A DNA stretch of 64,000 nt from NCBI RefSeq assembly GCF_009901585.1, contig NZ_WXYO01000004.1, forward strand, positions 1-64,000, in the 5' to 3' direction. Shown piece after piece: positions 61,350-64,000 of this stretch. The DNA is from Poritiphilus flavus (lineage in GTDB: Bacteria > Bacteroidota > Bacteroidia > Flavobacteriales > Flavobacteriaceae). The notes under the pieces were generated by a model. It was not told the DNA's origin and did not search any database. It was given only the letters and a program-made list of their open reading frames with translations. Both the position numbers and the translations under genes were made by a program. The first letter of the stretch is position 1. Each line of letters starts with the position of its first letter.

Positions 61350-61811
61350 TTAGGATCCGCTTTCAGCAGCTAATTGAACCGCTTTCTTGATCCTGGTGTA
61401 GGTACCGCATCTGCATATGTTGCCGTTCATAGCCATTTCGATCTCTGTCTCGCTGGGCTTAGGATTCTGTTTCAGCAAAGCCGATGCCGTCATGATCTGC
61501 CCTGCCTGACAGTAGCCACATTGCGGTACATCGACCTCAAGCCAGGCCTTTTGAACAGGGTGGTCACCATGTTCCGATAAGCCTTCTATGGTAGTCACCT
61601 CCTGATTGCCCACGGAAGATACTGTCAGCATACAGGAACGTACCGCCGTATCCCCTAAATGAATGGTACAGGCCCCGCATTGGGCGATACCGCATCCGTA
61701 TTTGGTTCCGACCAGCTTCAGATGGTCACGTAATACCCAGAGCATGGGTGTTGAAGGGTCAACATCCACCTCAAGGGCTTTTCCGTTGATGTTAAGTGTA
61801 AATTTTGCCAT
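61350..61811 (-). CDS. iorA: 2Fe-2S subunit of IorAB-type dehydrogenase
   Basis: A 153-residue protein with both 2Fe-2S clusters of the family: plant-type cluster C40, C45, C48, C60 (YGCGIAQCGACTIHLG) and the second cluster C98, C101, C133, C135 (QCGYCQAGQ, ICRCGTYTR). It passes electrons from the molybdenum site. First gene of the operon with the large subunit. It lacks a signal peptide, so it may travel to the periplasm with the Tat-exported partner. Confidence 0.92.
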   Translation of the reverse strand: MAKFTLNINGKALEVDVDPSTPMLWVLRDHLKLVGTKYGCGIAQCGACTIHLGDTAVRSCMLTVSSVGNQEVTTIEGLSEHGDHPVQKAWLEVDVPQCGYCQAGQIMTASALLKQNPKPSETEIEMAMNGNICRCGTYTRIKKAVQLAAESGS

Positions 61812-61896
61812 GATGTTCTTTATTGTCTTGAAATTACAAAATATCTGTCTTGATAATACTTAGAAACATTCTGAATTAGAACATTTTATATACTTC

Positions 61897-62319
61897 TTAT
61901 TCCTCAGGACGCGCGATTGATAATTGTTGTTGATCTCCACCCAGATAAATCGCTATTATCTCCACATCATCATCGGTCTTGTTGATGCCACGGTGGTATA
62001 TGCCAATAGATTCGGCGAAAGATTCCCCGCCAGAATATTCCAGTGATTTCCGATCTTCAACTTCTACGGTGAGGGTGCCGCTTAGGATATATGAAAATAC
62101 CGGCATCTCGTGCTTGTGCCAGCCGGTATCCGAGCCAGGAGGAAATATGACTTTGCGAATGGTAACTTTCGCGCTGTCAAAGTTGGGATACTCAATTTTT
62201 TGACCAATGGCATTGGTTTCGGCATCTAATAACTCCACGACTTTTATCTCGCCGGAATACTGTGCATGAAGGTTTAAGCTTATGAGTGAAGCGATCAAAA
62301 GTGGAATAAGGTTTTTCAT
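61897..62319 (-). CDS. Exported cupin-domain protein
   Basis: A 140-residue protein with signal peptide (LIPLLIASLISLNLHAQ) and one cupin barrel: FPPGSDTGWHKHEMPVFSYILSGTLTVEVED, with metal ligands H68, H70, and the second motif in GESFAESIGIYHRGIN. Function unknown. It lies 52 bp behind the DUF1593 gene and 86 bp ahead of iorA on the same strand. Confidence 0.8.
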   Translation of the reverse strand: MKNLIPLLIASLISLNLHAQYSGEIKVVELLDAETNAIGQKIEYPNFDSAKVTIRKVIFPPGSDTGWHKHEMPVFSYILSGTLTVEVEDRKSLEYSGGESFAESIGIYHRGINKTDDDVEIIAIYLGGDQQQLSIARPEE

Positions 62320-62366
62320 ACTTGAATATTTGGTTTAAGGTAGGATAAATATAGTCGCCTAAACTA

Positions 62367-63902
62367 TTAATCCTTTCCGGAAGTCACCTCCAGGATGACT
62401 CGTTGATATCGGGTCAATGCGGGAAAACCGGTATCCGTACCCTCAACGATGATATGGTATTTGGCTCCCTGTTCCGCATTTGCCGGTATTTTGATCTTGG
62501 CCGATGCTTCCTGAGATTCGATCTGCACCGCCCCATCACCTGCTTCCGCATAGCACCAGGCCGAAAACGCTACTTTATGGTCATCTGGATCAGAAGCTGA
62601 AAAATGGATTGTTAGTTCTTCGCCTGCCTTGACAGAAAGGGTATTCCCTTCCGAAATCCTAATTTTTGGTGGATGATTGGCCTCATCAAAGGGTTTTACG
62701 CACCAATCGGCTCGTGCTGCAAAATCCAGTTGCATGGCCTTTATCCAGCGGGTTTGGGGGTATCTGGGATCCATTTCACCCGATTCGGGATTGAAATCGG
62801 CCGAGGCCTTTCCATCCTCATACTTGAAAGGGTTTTCTTCGGATTGCACAAAACGCCCACTCCAGCCTCCCCGGGACGGATCGCTGTAATTGTCCAGGCC
62901 TACATCAACCAAATGCAAAAATGCCGGGGAATCCCCTTCGGATATAAAATCGTATTTGGAGAAACTACCCCTGTCGGTATTGGCTATTTTGCTGATATCG
63001 CCCTCAAAATGGTTGGGGTCGCCCTCTTGTTTCTGCCCATCTCCATAAGCGTAATACTTCTTAAGCAAGGGCCCATGGTTATTTATGATATTCGGCCCCA
63101 TAAAACTTCCCTCCAAATAAGGTTGCTGGCTCTTGGGAACCACTTTTTTCCAGGGATAGGCAAAGCACCAAAACTGGTTAGCGTTATAAAACACCCTGAT
63201 TTCCGGCCAATTCGGACCAATGTAGTTTTTATAGGTAGCATCCTGGTCCATGATCGTATAAATAATCGCCTTTCGGGAAACTTTTTCTTTGATATCCTTC
63301 CAGTTTTTGGTTTTGGAATGATCCTCCTCAATGGACTTTAGTGCCCTGGCAATGGTATTGGTACCTCCCCAGGCCTGTAGAAAGATCTCACGAGGGTCAT
63401 CGTCCAACAGCTTCTGGGCGATCAATTCCGAGCCTTCGGTACGTTGCTCCATTTCACCCTCAAAATCAATATTACCCACTTTTACCACAGCCAATAGTTC
63501 CTCGGAGGATGGATAATTGGTATCGTGTAACAGCAGATTGGGGTGTACTTTTTTGTATTCGGTCAATAGCTCCTGTATCCAGTTAGTTCCCGGCCAACGC
63601 AGATTAGTAAGGTCTTCCCCATAAATGTTTCGGGTCATCTCCATTTCGGACGTGAATTTTGTGCCCTTTTCATCGCCTTTCCAATGCCACATGGAACTGG
63701 AGTAGATCAGCCCCTCGGTATCAAATTCGTTGGTATACAATAAATACCGAAGGAAAGTATCCACATCGTCTATTTCCCCATCGGTGGTTACAACAGTACG
63801 CAGTTTTCCAGATTGAGATTGTGCTAAGTTGTTTCCCATTAAAAAAAAGACTGTGAGAAGGATTATGACTTTGAGCTGACGCCTAACGACTTGAATCTCC
63901 AT
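62367..63902 (-). CDS. DUF1593 nucleoside hydrolase-like exported protein
   Basis: A 511-residue protein with signal peptide (VIILLTVFFLMGNNLAQSQ). The nucleoside-hydrolase-like domain spans about 34-330 with Asp-rich TTDGEIDDVDTFLRYLLY, the calcium-type site of the fold, and QAWGGTNTIARAL. A C-terminal Ig-like domain (about 400-505, KAGEELTIHFSASDPDD) follows. Members in Bacteroidota are exported and sometimes linked to glycan or nucleoside use. It is the first gene visible of the run 63902-59056. Confidence 0.82.
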   Translation of the reverse strand: MEIQVVRRQLKVIILLTVFFLMGNNLAQSQSGKLRTVVTTDGEIDDVDTFLRYLLYTNEFDTEGLIYSSSMWHWKGDEKGTKFTSEMEMTRNIYGEDLTNLRWPGTNWIQELLTEYKKVHPNLLLHDTNYPSSEELLAVVKVGNIDFEGEMEQRTEGSELIAQKLLDDDPREIFLQAWGGTNTIARALKSIEEDHSKTKNWKDIKEKVSRKAIIYTIMDQDATYKNYIGPNWPEIRVFYNANQFWCFAYPWKKVVPKSQQPYLEGSFMGPNIINNHGPLLKKYYAYGDGQKQEGDPNHFEGDISKIANTDRGSFSKYDFISEGDSPAFLHLVDVGLDNYSDPSRGGWSGRFVQSEENPFKYEDGKASADFNPESGEMDPRYPQTRWIKAMQLDFAARADWCVKPFDEANHPPKIRISEGNTLSVKAGEELTIHFSASDPDDHKVAFSAWCYAEAGDGAVQIESQEASAKIKIPANAEQGAKYHIIVEGTDTGFPALTRYQRVILEVTSGKD

Positions 63903-64000
63903 TTCAGGTAATTTTTTCTTATTGTCTCAATTTGTTACAATAATACTTTGATTTGATCGGAATTTAGCTTTTTTTTGATTAAAATTGATCGTTTTGAGTA
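63903..64000. other. Upstream region of the DUF1593 gene
   Basis: AT-rich sequence that must contain the promoter of the minus-strand DUF1593 gene. No gene starts here. The window ends before any upstream neighbour. Confidence 0.5.

Noticed and set aside
62673-63341. 222-codon plus-strand frame
   Set aside because: Antisense shadow of the DUF1593 gene with no recognisable features.

Overview
The window looks like chromosomal DNA of a marine-type Flavobacteriaceae bacterium (Bacteroidota). This is inferred from gene content: a FecI/FecR/SusC-like TonB trio with an STN domain, DUF6090, DUF6326, DUF5916, DUF4974 and DUF3526 proteins, many short lipoproteins with Cys at residues 16-30, and start sites without Shine-Dalgarno sequences. 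I recognise no rRNA, tRNA, CRISPR, transposase or phage structural gene. Species cannot be set from this sequence alone.

Layout. 1-4230: a beta-lactamase-fold serine hydrolase, a GlxA-type AraC regulator diverging from an ABM monooxygenase, and repeat-rich spacers. 4232-7824: a three-gene envelope operon (7TM-transglutaminase, ATP-grasp ligase, beta-barrel). 7906-12019: ECF sigma, anti-sigma and TonB receptor. 12062-23081: metabolic and stress genes (HMBD-hydrolase lipoprotein, YdeI-like, EthD, NADP-isocitrate dehydrogenase, DUF6090, membrane AraC regulator, SYLF protein, NmrA/DUF1772/AraC cluster). 23207-30517: an ABC exporter of the DUF3526 type with a DUF5916 barrel, an acidic lipoprotein and two small Cys/His proteins. 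31364-39426: an eight-gene TolC/HlyD/ABC-2 efflux operon ending in outer-membrane phospholipase A, with its TetR repressor and three 16-bp operators. 39648-49193: a Cys-rich exported protein, DUF4405 protein, SigZ, amidohydrolase, DUF427, DUF1080, an MDR/DUF6326 cluster with a Crp-type regulator, and a SnoaL-like protein. 49296-50162: AraC regulator. 50406-54995: a GntR-controlled sugar-catabolic operon. 55092-58372: secreted protein, M14-type amidase, molybdopterin-fold lipoprotein and a small HTH protein. 58451-58952: a ParDE-like toxin-antitoxin pair. 59056-63902: IorAB-type molybdenum hydroxylase, a cupin and a DUF1593 nucleoside hydrolase-like protein.

Four intergenic regions (1-240, 3509-4230, 13985-14745, 30660-31360) hold one family of composite repeats: arrays with a 7-bp period followed by arrays with an 8-bp period, short conserved cores, and a hairpin whose stem shows a compensated base change. 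All copies face the same way, 7-mer side left and 8-mer side right, and lie to the left of the 3' end of a minus-strand gene. This is the least explained structure in the window.

Regulatory logic can be read in several places: 22-bp and 21-bp spaced direct repeats next to two AraC-type regulators, a 25-bp palindrome in front of the GntR operon, TetR palindromes around tolC and tetR, and three TACGT boxes at 11-bp steps in front of the toxin-antitoxin pair. The best candidates for an undescribed system are the 4232-7824 envelope operon and the 23207-30517 putative metal-linked ABC locus.
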